IMG/VR virus record: IMGVR_UViG_3300032047_000003
Coordinates: 47,568-111,567 of that record
From: a virus
Direction: 5' to 3' (one strand)
Length of the DNA stretch: 64,000 nucleotides
Below, piece by piece: positions 8,349-20,300 of the stretch (positions are counted from its first letter, which is position 1; every line of letters starts with the position of its first letter). A model generated the notes under the pieces. The model saw only the letters and a program-made list of their open reading frames with translations, did no database searches and was not told the DNA's origin. Both the position numbers and the translations under genes were made by a program.

Positions 8349-11300
8349 TTAATTACCTTTTATATATTGCAACAACTGTCCCGAATCTTTTAGATATTTC
8401 AATCCAGGATCGTTTGCTCTTTCTGGGTTTCTGGAAACTATATGTTTATAAAACTCAGTACCCATTGCTTCGTTTTCGTCAATCGTATCAAAAACGCCTC
8501 TAAATGCATCATCTATTCCTGACACAATATCTCCTAAAATATTTTGCCATACTGAAGTTGGAGACCTAGTACTTACCCCCGCAAATAAAGGCTTCCCTTC
8601 TTTTACAATGGGAACAATAGTAACTGCTTCACTTTCCAACAATTTAGAAAAAATTATTGGAGCTGCAATAAGGTAACTGGAGCTAAACCTATCTAAAACT
8701 TGACTCGAGTTGTAATAATACTGATTGTCAACACCTGCCATATACACTCCTCCTGAACCCCCAACCCCAGCTGCTTTTAAAAGCCCACCCGCATTAAGTT
8801 TCCACTTCCCCAGAAGCAGCAAAGATAAACCCGCACCTGTAAGGCCTATAGCCTTAGTCGCGAATTGACCAGCTGTACCTGTCGTAGGATTCAATGCATC
8901 GGCTGCAAAAAAAGCAGAAACTCCAAGGTCAAATAAACTTTCAACTGTAGAAACAGCTTGATCTTGAAAATCGCTAAAATCTGAATTCAAAGAAGGGTTC
9001 TGGTTTCCTAAATCCTTAAAAAGCTTTTCGAGATTAACAGTTGCTTTAACATTATTTTCCGTATTAGTTGTCTCTCCAAAAATATTTTTATCTATATCGA
9101 CAACTTCTTTATACTCAATAATTCCATTTCGCACTAAATCGCTATAGCGTTCTATCATCGAACTAGAAGCTTCATAAGACAAATTAAAACCATCTATATT
9201 CAAAGATACGTCTGGTGATTCTGGAATTATTCCTAATCTTTGCCCAAGAGTACCATACCCTATCTCTCCCAATTCTCGCGAAGTACTTTCATTCATTCTT
9301 TTTATTGCAGTGTCTAACTCTTCTTTATCCTTACTGGTTGTAAGAATTGCTGGCAGGTTTTTATCTCCACCATATTGCTCATTTACTGAGCTCGCATCTG
9401 AACTAGAGCCTCTGTCTATAACACTTCTTTCCCTTGCTATGGCTCCTCCTACATATACTTTTAAAGCTTCTAGTACTGGCCAACTTGAAGATTCATTTCC
9501 AACAACAATCGCGTTCGGAACTATTTCCGTTATATATCCTGTTTCAAAAGAAAATATATGGGTTACTGATTTTACTTCAACTGGCCCGGACATTTTACTT
9601 TGATCGTCAAATAAAAAACAAACATCCCATGGTTTTACAGAAGGGTCTCCTAATATGGATATCTCTCCAGAATACATTTCTTTAACTCCATATATTAAAC
9701 TTCCAATACCGTATCTTGTAGCCATGGCTCTATCTCTTATATCGTATTTGTCTACGTTTTGACTAATTAAATTGCTGTCAGGTATATTGGAACTTGCTTT
9801 CATAAAGACACTTTTTTTATTGTTCGCATCATGCATATCTTTGTAATATACGTTCACGGAATTAACTGCATTCCTTTGAGAAACTGTGAAGTTGTTTCTA
9901 ATCAAATTTTCCCTAGATCTAATTAGGTGATAATTTCTAAACGGAACAAAACGATTTTCTAACCCTGTTAAATACTCTTTTAAAAGTCTTCCTCTTAGTT
10001 CAATTGTATTTCTGTTTAATTCTAGATCGTCCTTACTAATCGTCTGACCCTCAACATACCTTTCATCGACATTATTTTCGTCAGCAAGAAAATTTTCGAT
10101 TTTAGAACCAAAAGTAGAAAACCTGTGATCCGCTCTATTATTTATAAACTCAATTAGTTTTTTTCTATCATTAATGTCAGAAAACGTTTCGTCTGCACGA
10201 ATATCCGTTTCTATCGATCTTGCTTTATCTTTAAGCTTCAGGCGAGCTTCCCCTTTAGCAGCCATTCGCTCAAACTTTCTTTTTAGCTCTCTTTGACTCA
10301 TCCCAGAATAACGTTTTGGTTTCTTCAACATCTCCTCCATCAAAAATAGTAAATTACTTCCGGTCTCATCCCAGGAATTGGTTTCATAATAATTCTGTCT
10401 ATCCTTAAGGTCTGCTTCAGTCACTATTGCGTCTGGATTGTAAACTCCAATTGCTATATTCCAAGTATCTGTAAATTTCCTTTTTGACATAGCGGCATGA
10501 TACTCGGCTCTGTTGTACGTAGTTTTTACTTGATTTGCAACAGCAAGTAAATTTCTTGCTTTTCCCTTGAATTTAGACATAAGATTTTTTCGAGCTTTTT
10601 TCTTAAATTCCTCGTATTCTGCATCAGATATCTTTTTGGTTTTGTAATCTTCGTTGTACCCTTGCTTGAAAAATCGTTTCAAATCATCTTCATCATCAAC
10701 ATTTGCTGTTAGCAGCTCTCTTACTGAATTCATTCTTTGAATAAAACCAGGAGTGGCCGGCTTGCTCCAGTATCTTTGAGATGGGATTCCAAAAAACATA
10801 GTATACCTAAACTCCTTTCCATAAGGAACTGCGCTGTAAATCCAACCAGGATGCCTTAGCGTCATTTCGTGAAAAACATCCCATATAGTGCTATTCTGAA
10901 GTTTATACCTACAAGCGTCAGGATGAACTCTTTTTAAATACAAAAGTGGGTTTACGTTTTGCCAGTCCTTTAAAAACTCCATTGCGCTTTTACCTTCAGC
11001 TCCAGAAAAATCCGAAAAAGCCATTTGGAACAACATTCCTACTTTTTCGCTAACAGTCTTTTCTATATGCGTAAGATTGTGCATGTAGTAAATTGGACTA
11101 GGAGGATACAAGTTGTCATCTGAAGGATTTAATTTAAAATAAACCAGTTCTTTGGTAAACCAATTTTGATAAAGCCTTCGATATTCTTTATGAGTATCTG
11201 TAAAACTCTTTCCAAAAATACCCCCTCCAATATAATCTACTGCAAAAAAGAAAAGAGAAGTTTTAAAAAATATTGCCGTAGAGTTAAAAGTTGCACTTAG

Positions 11301-14300
11301 AGCAGTTGTTCCTAAAAATAACGGCGTACTTCCCCCGGCTCCTCTGAAGCCTTGCAAATAAACACTTCTTGCAAATGAAGGTTGAGAAACAGCAGCTATC
11401 ATAAACCTTTCACTCGCTTTAAAAAGGTCAAAAACTCTTTTAGTCAATTGGGGATTAGCAAGAACATCATCTGCACCTGAGACTGCGGTTCTTCCTATAA
11501 TGGCAAAAATTTCATCTATTTCTTTCGTAAGCGTTTTAAACACAGCATAGCTGCTTCCTCTCGGCACAGCCTTTAAAGCAGTCTCTACACTTAGTAAAGA
11601 TTTTCTCAGTGCTGTTTGCGTTAAAGATGTCGTCGCTGCTGAAAGTACCTTTACTTCAGCTGCCACTGTCTTTACAACGCTACTAGCCGCTCTCACCAAA
11701 TCGTCTCCTATCCCAATAAAAAGATGCTTAAAAGCTCCTAAAGCAGCATCTCCACCTTGCGCAAGCCCTCTGCGCAGAGCAGTATATCCGCTAACAGTGC
11801 TGAAACCTCCTCTCATCAATGAACCAACCCTGTTAAGCCCCACTCTAGAAGCTAATCTTCCTAAGCTTCCTGACACGAAAGGAAAGAATCTGGGATTCAT
11901 TAAACTCGCAACTGCTGTCCTTATATAACTAAATGGAAGTCTCCATGCGGTTCTTGGCGCTAACTTAGACCCTCCTTCCACTGCTTTTACCGTAAACCCT
12001 CTTAAGCCAAATCCCGGAAGACCTACTTTTCCCAAACCAAGTCTTTTTGTAAAAAGAAAACTGATTCCAATACCCACTGAAGCAATAGCGGTTTCAAGCC
12101 CCCAATCAGACAAAAATCCTGCCCACTGTTTATAGCCTTGAAGAGCAGACGGATCGCTATTGTCCTTATACCTAAAGAAATCCAATCTAGCATCTTGAGC
12201 TTCGCCGTATTGAAAAATCCTACCAGTCTCCCATCTTCCAAAATGTTTTAATTCTGGAGAAAGCATTAAGCTGCCTAAAACTTGATGAGTAGCAAAATAC
12301 TCTTTATTTTTTGAGTCTTCTTCGATACCTTTTAAGTGTTGAACTAGTTCAGTCCCAAAACTTTGAACAACTATTTCGCAAGTATCTCCTGCTCCGCCCC
12401 AACTAATATCTGTCACTCTCCCTGAAATTAAAACCTCTAAGTTATCTGGATTGTTAGAATATCCAGCTCTAAGCTGGATATTCATTCCAGGCCTTAAAAC
12501 AACTGCACTGAAAGGTTGGTCTGTATCTGACTCTAAATTAGAGTTATCAGCAGAATAAGAAACCAAAGTATTCCTGTCTTTTTTTTCAGAAGACTTATTC
12601 TCTCTTTTTATTCTTTCTACTCTTTTTTTCGAAAAATAATCAACATCAATCGTAGCTCCTTTTCTTGTTCCATCTAAAGTGCCTGCAATATTTTGCAATG
12701 AAATGATTGCTGAGTCTGCAGCATTCTCCCTGGATCTTGAAACTGAAAAAGATCTAACCCCGTTAAAAGAATAAAAGTCATCCATGTTTATAAATCTACT
12801 TTCAAATTCGTCCTCTTCTATAAAGAATAATTTAAAAGTAGGATAAGCTCGAGAAAGTTTTTTCTTTTCCGTAAAAAGCCTCGCAGAGGAAGCCTTAGCT
12901 AAACTATTTAAACCTTCAAGTGAAAAAGTTTGATTATAATTTGTTTGAGCCCCAAGGCCTCTCAGCTTAACGTCATTGAGTAAGGTTTCTACAGCCTTGC
13001 TGTTTTCGCTTTTTTCTTCGATCAAATCGCCTACATATCCCGCTCCATTTCCAAACATATTCTCTATTTGCATTACTTCGTCTGATAGCATCGCTACAGA
13101 ATTGACTTCTTCAAGCAAGTTTCCATTTTCATGAACATACAAAGCACTTGAATCATAACTGTTGTTTTTCACAATTGCCTTTAGGGGCTCGACTCCTGTG
13201 ATTTCATGAACACGGTTGAAACCACTAATTGCATCTGAAGGGCTTTGAACCCCTTGCTGCCCGTCCATTATATAGGAAGTGTCTATTCCTACTGCCCACC
13301 CTCCTACAGTAGCTGCACTGTCATAAAGCATCCCACCGAAACCAGAAGCTCCATCAGTTATTTTTGCTGACCACGGCTTAGTTATGGAACGGTTGCCATC
13401 AGCATCTATGAATCTTAAATACCTGTAGAGGGAAGTTCTCTGAGCAACTACTTGCTCTCTTGTCTCGGCTACATAGCTATTATCGTAACTAGAGCCATCT
13501 CCATTTTGGTCAAATTTAAAAACAAAGCTATCTTTTCCTTCTGATTCTTGAATCAAAGTAACGATTTCTTTTTTCAACGAATCGGTCAAATCATTTCTTT
13601 TTGCCTGCCCTGTAAAAAACGGACTGTTCGCTTCTCCCAAGTTTTTATACAAAACGTAATGCCCGTTACTATCGTAATAAGTATCGTAAGGGTAAAGAAC
13701 GTTGTCGGTACCTTCATTGTTAGTGCTAAGACCTGAAGTGTTGTCGTTTGTAACATCTGTCGCATCTGAATCCGCAACCCTAATAGCAGTAATACTTTTG
13801 GACTCCATCTTTTTTAAATGTTTGTATGCTCCCTCTAAATAAACCTTTGAATTCCTTTCGATTTCATCTAGAAACTCTTTAGTTATTTTTGCTCCTCCAT
13901 CATTATAAATATCCCACATGTAAAAAGCGGCTCCAGTCTCAAAATTACTTTGAGTGTAAAAAGGATGATTGGGCAAACCTAAATCAGGATAACACTCTAT
14001 GCCGCTATATCTTTCAGAAGGAGGCACATAGTTATAAGACTCATTTAAAAAGTCGATTCCCAACGCATAACAAACTTCTCTGTTTTTTTTCACTTCTTCT
14101 ACAAAGCTTTTCAATTCATTTCTAAAAGCTTCAAGTTTTTTTAGTTCGTCGTCAGCATTTATATAGTTTGACAAATTGATTTCTTTTAAAACCTCAAGAT
14201 CTGTTCTAATATCTCTAAATCGAAAGTTATTTGAAAGAGCAGCGCCTTTAGCATAACGACTCTCGTTTGCTGTTTCGCTAAGATATTTTACATCAGTTCC

Positions 14301-17300
14301 CAACATGCTTTCAATTTTAAGGTTACCCTTATCGTCAACATCACTCTTGAAGTTCGAATGCAGCCTTGTCATTAATTCTTCGGCTTTTGTAGAGTAGTAC
14401 TTACTTAATGCAGAATTTGATCGATTTATAAGCATTGACGTGGCTGCCAGCTTGTTTAAAGTCTCTGCAGAAAGTTTACCTGTTGGATTTCCGAAAAGAT
14501 CAAATTCTTTAGTATATATTCCCGTTGAAGTAGGGTTTCCAGTCTTTAGACTCAGGCCATCCACCTTAATGGACTGCGATCCATAATGCGCAGATCTAAA
14601 AACCGCTTCAGTCCCTACTTCAATTCCCGATCCGATAAGACCGTAAGGAGTAAGTCTCGCCACATCTTTTCCAGTTTTTAGTGATCTTGCAACATCGTAC
14701 ACTAATAATCCTCCCCCTACCCCTTTTGCAATCGCCGCACCATTAGAAGCGCTGTAATCGAGTTTGTCAGGGTTATACTCTCCGTGAGCCGTAGTCTGAA
14801 ACATACCTCCAAAACCTCTTTCAATAGAATTGAGGCCTACATTGAAGCCAGATCGAAGATCGTCTAGTCCGAATTCATTAATAATTCTTGGTTCTAAAAA
14901 CCACTCGGAATACTGTTCAAAATATGACTCCAACTGCTTGAACATTATGAATTTTTGAATCTTAGGAGGAGCGTCTTTATACGCGTCTTTTGAAAATTTC
15001 ATATAAGCGTATGACTTAAGCAAAGTGAAATTATTCTCAAGTAAATCCATTCCTCCAACTTTTGCCAAATTAATAGTATCCAAATAGTTAATATATTTTC
15101 CATGAACTTGATCCCGAGCATCTTTAAAAGCCAAAGCTCTTAAAGTTAATTGGGTTACAGTCGTCCCATCAAAAGCACTTCCTTGATCTTCCCAAAATAG
15201 AGAGTTAAGTCCGGTATTCATTGCCCCACCCCAACCCATAGAACCTGATGTCGTTTCAAAATTTCCCAATCTTTGAACATTCGAAGATAAAAAAGTATTA
15301 ATCGCTTTTTCATCTTCTGGATGAACGTTCCATATCGCAGTGGGTCCTGGAGTCACATGTTCGATCCCCTTATCTAACCTAAGATAAAGTTGTTCCGATA
15401 TATTAAAGTTATGACTCAATTCTTCAGTTTCACCAAGAAGATGATCTGCTATAAAGGACGGACCAAACACAGGAATGCCTCCCTGCAGTTCAATCTTCAT
15501 GTAGTCATGGAGCAACTGGTCTACAGGGTGAAGGGGCGTATACATTGAATGCCCTCCGCGAGAATAAACTAAGGTGTTTTTATTAACGATTCCCCTTGCC
15601 TTCTTATGTATTTCTGTTATTCCTTGAGTCTCGACAATAGGAATCTCCTTAAATAAAAAACCTTGCGCCCATCCTCCATCCGCGGCTTCTTCTCTATATG
15701 CGCCAGGTTTTGAAATATTTTGCAGAATTGGATCCTCGGACAAATTGTTTTCCTTAGAAATGTAATCATAAAGGATTTCATTTAAAAGGTCTTGCGCCCT
15801 GATATACAGGTCCTTGGTGAGTTGAGAACGAACCGCGTCGTTATAAAGTCCCGCCTCCACCGCTGCATTCCACGCACGCTCAGCCAAAGCCCTACATGCT
15901 AAGAAATCATTCCGAAAATTATTTCCATCTGCAAGAACCCTGTTGCCGTCTCTATCAATGTAAAAAGGCATCGTGTCGTTGCCTATAATTTGTTTTCTAA
16001 AATTGTATATAATGGCCAATTCTTCTTGTTGTTTTTTATCCGCATTGTTTGGCAGGCCGTTGGTATCTATATTCAAGTTTATTAAATCTTCTTGTTTTAT
16101 TTCTATACTCGCATCTGTTTTTATACCTAACCTTTGATACTCGTCATTCAAACCACTTGATACCAACCTTATGACTTCGGAACTGGACAGTTCAATATTA
16201 CCCGAGCTGCCGATTGCTAAAAGAAATGTTGTAGAAAGAGCTCTATTTAACTCATAGTAGAAAGAAGCTTTAAGTGCGCTATCAGACCCTGAATTACTTG
16301 CTTTAAAATATTCTACTAAATCCACAGGGGTTTCAATTTCGGAAATTTCTGGAGCACTTCCATCAGCTGGCCCTGTAACTAAATTGAAAAAGAAAACGCT
16401 TGCAATTTTTTCGTATTCTTCTTCTAGATTGTCGTACTCATCATATAGAACTCCGTAGTCTATACTTTGCTGGAATCGCTCTAAATCTCCTTTTGTCCAA
16501 CCTAGAGCTCCGTTAAGGCTATCAAAAACTCCATCTCCAACAACTTTTTCTTTAAGGAAATTATAGTTATAGTAAATATAATTTCTCCATAAAGAAGGAC
16601 TAGCATTTAAATAATAACCTTCTACTTCAGATTCTTCTCCAGAGACATCGCTAGAGTTTATACTCCATTTATTTAAATCATATAAAGTTTCGTATGCTAC
16701 TTTTTTCGAAATACCGCCGGCACTTTCTTCTGCAATCGTATGCCGTATTTTGCTTTCTATCGTCCCTAAAAGTTGAATAAAATAAATTAATTCATTTATT
16801 GTATTTTCACCAGTAAGAGCTTCTCTATCCTTAAACCAAGGGTAATCATCATAGAACTCTCTAAAATCCTCTTCTTCTAAATAAGAAAAGAACCCACCGT
16901 CTATGGTTTCAATCTCTTCCCCCGCATTATAGTATTGCTTTACTATGCCTTCAAATTCATCTTCCCCTATCATATTTATAACTTCCTCTCCAAATCTGCT
17001 TTGTGCTATTTGTAACACTTTGTCTGAATCAGGCATAAGGTAGCCATTGTAGCTTACTTGAGGAGCAGATGCGTCAGCACTAAGCCGAGCAGGCGAATAG
17101 GATTTCTCTATAAAGTCTTTTGTATCAAGATCGTATTCTAGCACAGAATACTCTCCATTTTCCCATTTCCCCTTAAACTCTTTCAAATAGTTAATGACAA
17201 GAGCTTTTTTTGCTTCATCTTTAAGGCCTTCATAAGAGGCTTTTTTTATGGCCAGTAATACGTCTGAATACTCTATATCTTTCTTGATTAAACTCTTTCT

Positions 17301-20300
17301 TTCCTTTACTACTTGCAGTTGCTCCACCTGAAAGGGATTAGTTTCAGAAAGCTCCATTAGCATCAAATATCTTCCTGGAAAGCCTTCAACATTGCTCACT
17401 TGCGAACGGTTCACAACAACCCTTGGAGTTATGTCGACTCTTGTAGATGCGTCGAATTCGTTATCTTCATTCAATGTAAAAGACATGTCTACTGCTTTGA
17501 AACTTCCCAGAAGCCTAGTTAAAAAAGTATTCAAAGAAAAAGCATGACTGTCTGGCGCTTCCCTAAAATCTCTTGCTTGTTTTTGCAGCCTGTTTAAAAC
17601 AGAGTGCAAATGTTTCATCGGAAGGCTCATTGAATCCAAACCGTTGTCGCTTAATCCCGAATCAAAACTTTGAATTTCAAAAGCATAACCTGGCTCCATT
17701 GAGCCCATGTGCTGTGTTGTGGGAAATTCGTAACCCACTATTGGTATGCTAGCCACGATATTGGAAAAAGAAGCAGAGCAAGAAGTTACAAAAACTTCTT
17801 GATGGACTTTTTTGCTTCCAAGTTTGTGATATATCTCTTTTCTAATGTTTTCGTAATTCAAAATACTTGGGTCTGCTTGCAACCCTTTTTGAAATTCAAA
17901 CATCTCTTGCATTAAAGCTGCGTCTTCGTTCGAATCCAATATAGAGCTTAAGTTAGTTAAAGGAAGGTATTCGTTTTTATATAAAATATTTCCTGGACTA
18001 CCACCTCTTAAGTAAGGTTGAAACCCAAGTTCGCTTAATTTAATCATTTTATTTATATACGTTTTAAAAATTAAATTTTCATCTTTAGTCAACGACTTAA
18101 TGTCTATGTCTTTTTTCATTTGAAAATTATTTGCGTATGCTTCTACATCGGTTTTCAATCCTATCTTACTTGGGCCTTCTGGCTTTGATTCTTCTTTTGA
18201 AAATTTATGCATTAAGAGCGGATATGGCGGTAGCGCTTTCTTGCCTCCCGCAGCAAATACCCTTATTTCAAAATGCAAATGCTCTCCTTTAGAACCTCCC
18301 GTATTCCCCATAAAGCCAATAATGTCTCCTTTTTTGACCTGTTGACCTCTTTCTACAGCAATAAAAGCTAAATGCGCGTATTTGTGATAGAATACTTCGC
18401 CACCTCCAGTAGTGTCACTACTGGATAGCTCTGTGTAAAAACCATAGCCCGAAGCATTATTTTTTACAAATTCGACCACTGCGTCTTCCACTGCAAAGAT
18501 CGGAGCTACTCCCTTCCCTTGAATAGTCCTAAGAGCGCTCTTATGATCATCAGTTGCAAAAGGCTTACTTGAATCTGCTATAAAAGTTTCAAATTTGTCT
18601 TTAAAAGATCTTATTTGACCCCTTGCTTTAGAAGTAGTCCCGCTAACTTTTTCACCTTTTAAAACCTTTTTTAAATCTTCGTAACTCATGTAAGCTTCTT
18701 TCTTTACAGCAAGATCTATACCTTTATGAGGCCTGTTTTTTTTCTTTGATACTGGGTGTATTGGTCTAATCCCATAACCGTCTGTTATAACTGCAGTAGC
18801 TTTTTTATCTATTAGAGAGCCTAGGGGCGGGTACAAAGTTCCGCCGGAGTCTTCGTATTCTTGAATTGTTAAAATATTCTGACCGTAGCCTGTAAAACTG
18901 TAATCCTCTGGACTCGTTTTCGTTCCAAAATTCCATATTTTACTTACGTCTTTCGAGTTGACGTATTCTCTTCCGTATGAATGTCCATTTACTTTTCCAG
19001 TCTTGTACATTCCCTTTAAATTAAGCTGTCTGTTGTTAGGGAAAGCATAACTGGATAAAGGTACTATCTTGACTTCTTTTAAAAATTCTGCTTGAAGGTA
19101 TTTTCGCTTGCACCTTTCTACGAATGGGGGCATGTTAAGTCGAACAAAACCTCTGTAATTTAATTCAAAAGAAGCGTGATGTGAATGCATCTTAGATAAA
19201 ATGGAATTTACAATTGAACTATCTTCCAAATGAAAAGATTGAACTTGATACCAAAGGAAGTTGTCGTTATCTACCGAACTGCTTGTTCTGTGTCCTTTTG
19301 TAAATTTTAAATAAGAGTTACTGTATTCAGGTCCCTTAGAGTTAGCTTCTGCTTCTTCCACGCCCCACTCAGGGTGATATTCTGAAAAAACATCAATCCC
19401 GAAATCCGAAAACAATGCTTCAAACTGCAAGTCGTTAATATAACGCTTGTAGATATTACTGTGGTAAGCAAAAGTTGCAACAGAAGGAGACATGTTATCT
19501 GGAAGCTCCATTCCGTCCATGAGAACTCCAGAAAAATTATTTAAACTATTTTCTAAACTCATATTGTTTGTTGAAGCGTCCAGTAGTGAATTGAAATCCT
19601 TATACCTTAAATGCGGATAGTTTTTATAATGTTTTTTGTCAATCTGCATGTCCATATACCCCCTTTTTAATTCAGGGCCTATTACAACTGGAATGGTTCT
19701 TTGAATCCAACTCGCTCCTGACGATATTGGCAAGGTGTAATAGTCTTTTTTATAGAGGTAGTTTGGAGTATAAGGCAAATAATTAAACCATTTCATGTCA
19801 AGTTTAACAATAAACGTACCTGGCAGCCCCGCTGCTTCGTTTATGTGAAAGTTGGTAACAACAAATGCCATCTGTTGGAAAATGTTATCGCCTTTTTCTG
19901 GACTCAAAGAAGGGTCTATTGCATCTTTTATAAAATTGTTTTGCACGCTAATGAAAGGTGAATTTCTTATTTCTACGATAAGTCTATGCAAGTGAAGAAG
20001 CAAGTCTGGAGTGAATATTATATTCACGGTAACTTGACAAAAACCTTGCCCGCTCGGGACTTTTGTACTTTTCGAACTTCTTAAAGTTTTCCAGTTCCAA
20101 TAAACGTCTTCTTTTGATATGTTTATATTTGTAGGCGGAATATTAAGAGCAATGTCATTGATGATAAAATTAGATTTTGGGTCAATTGTATAAACTATAT
20201 TGTCGCTATTCTCGTTAGTAACATTAGATTTCCTTAACGAAGATTTGCCTCCTGGCAAAGCACTATTTTTATTGTAAGAATCTCGAAACAACCCTTTTCC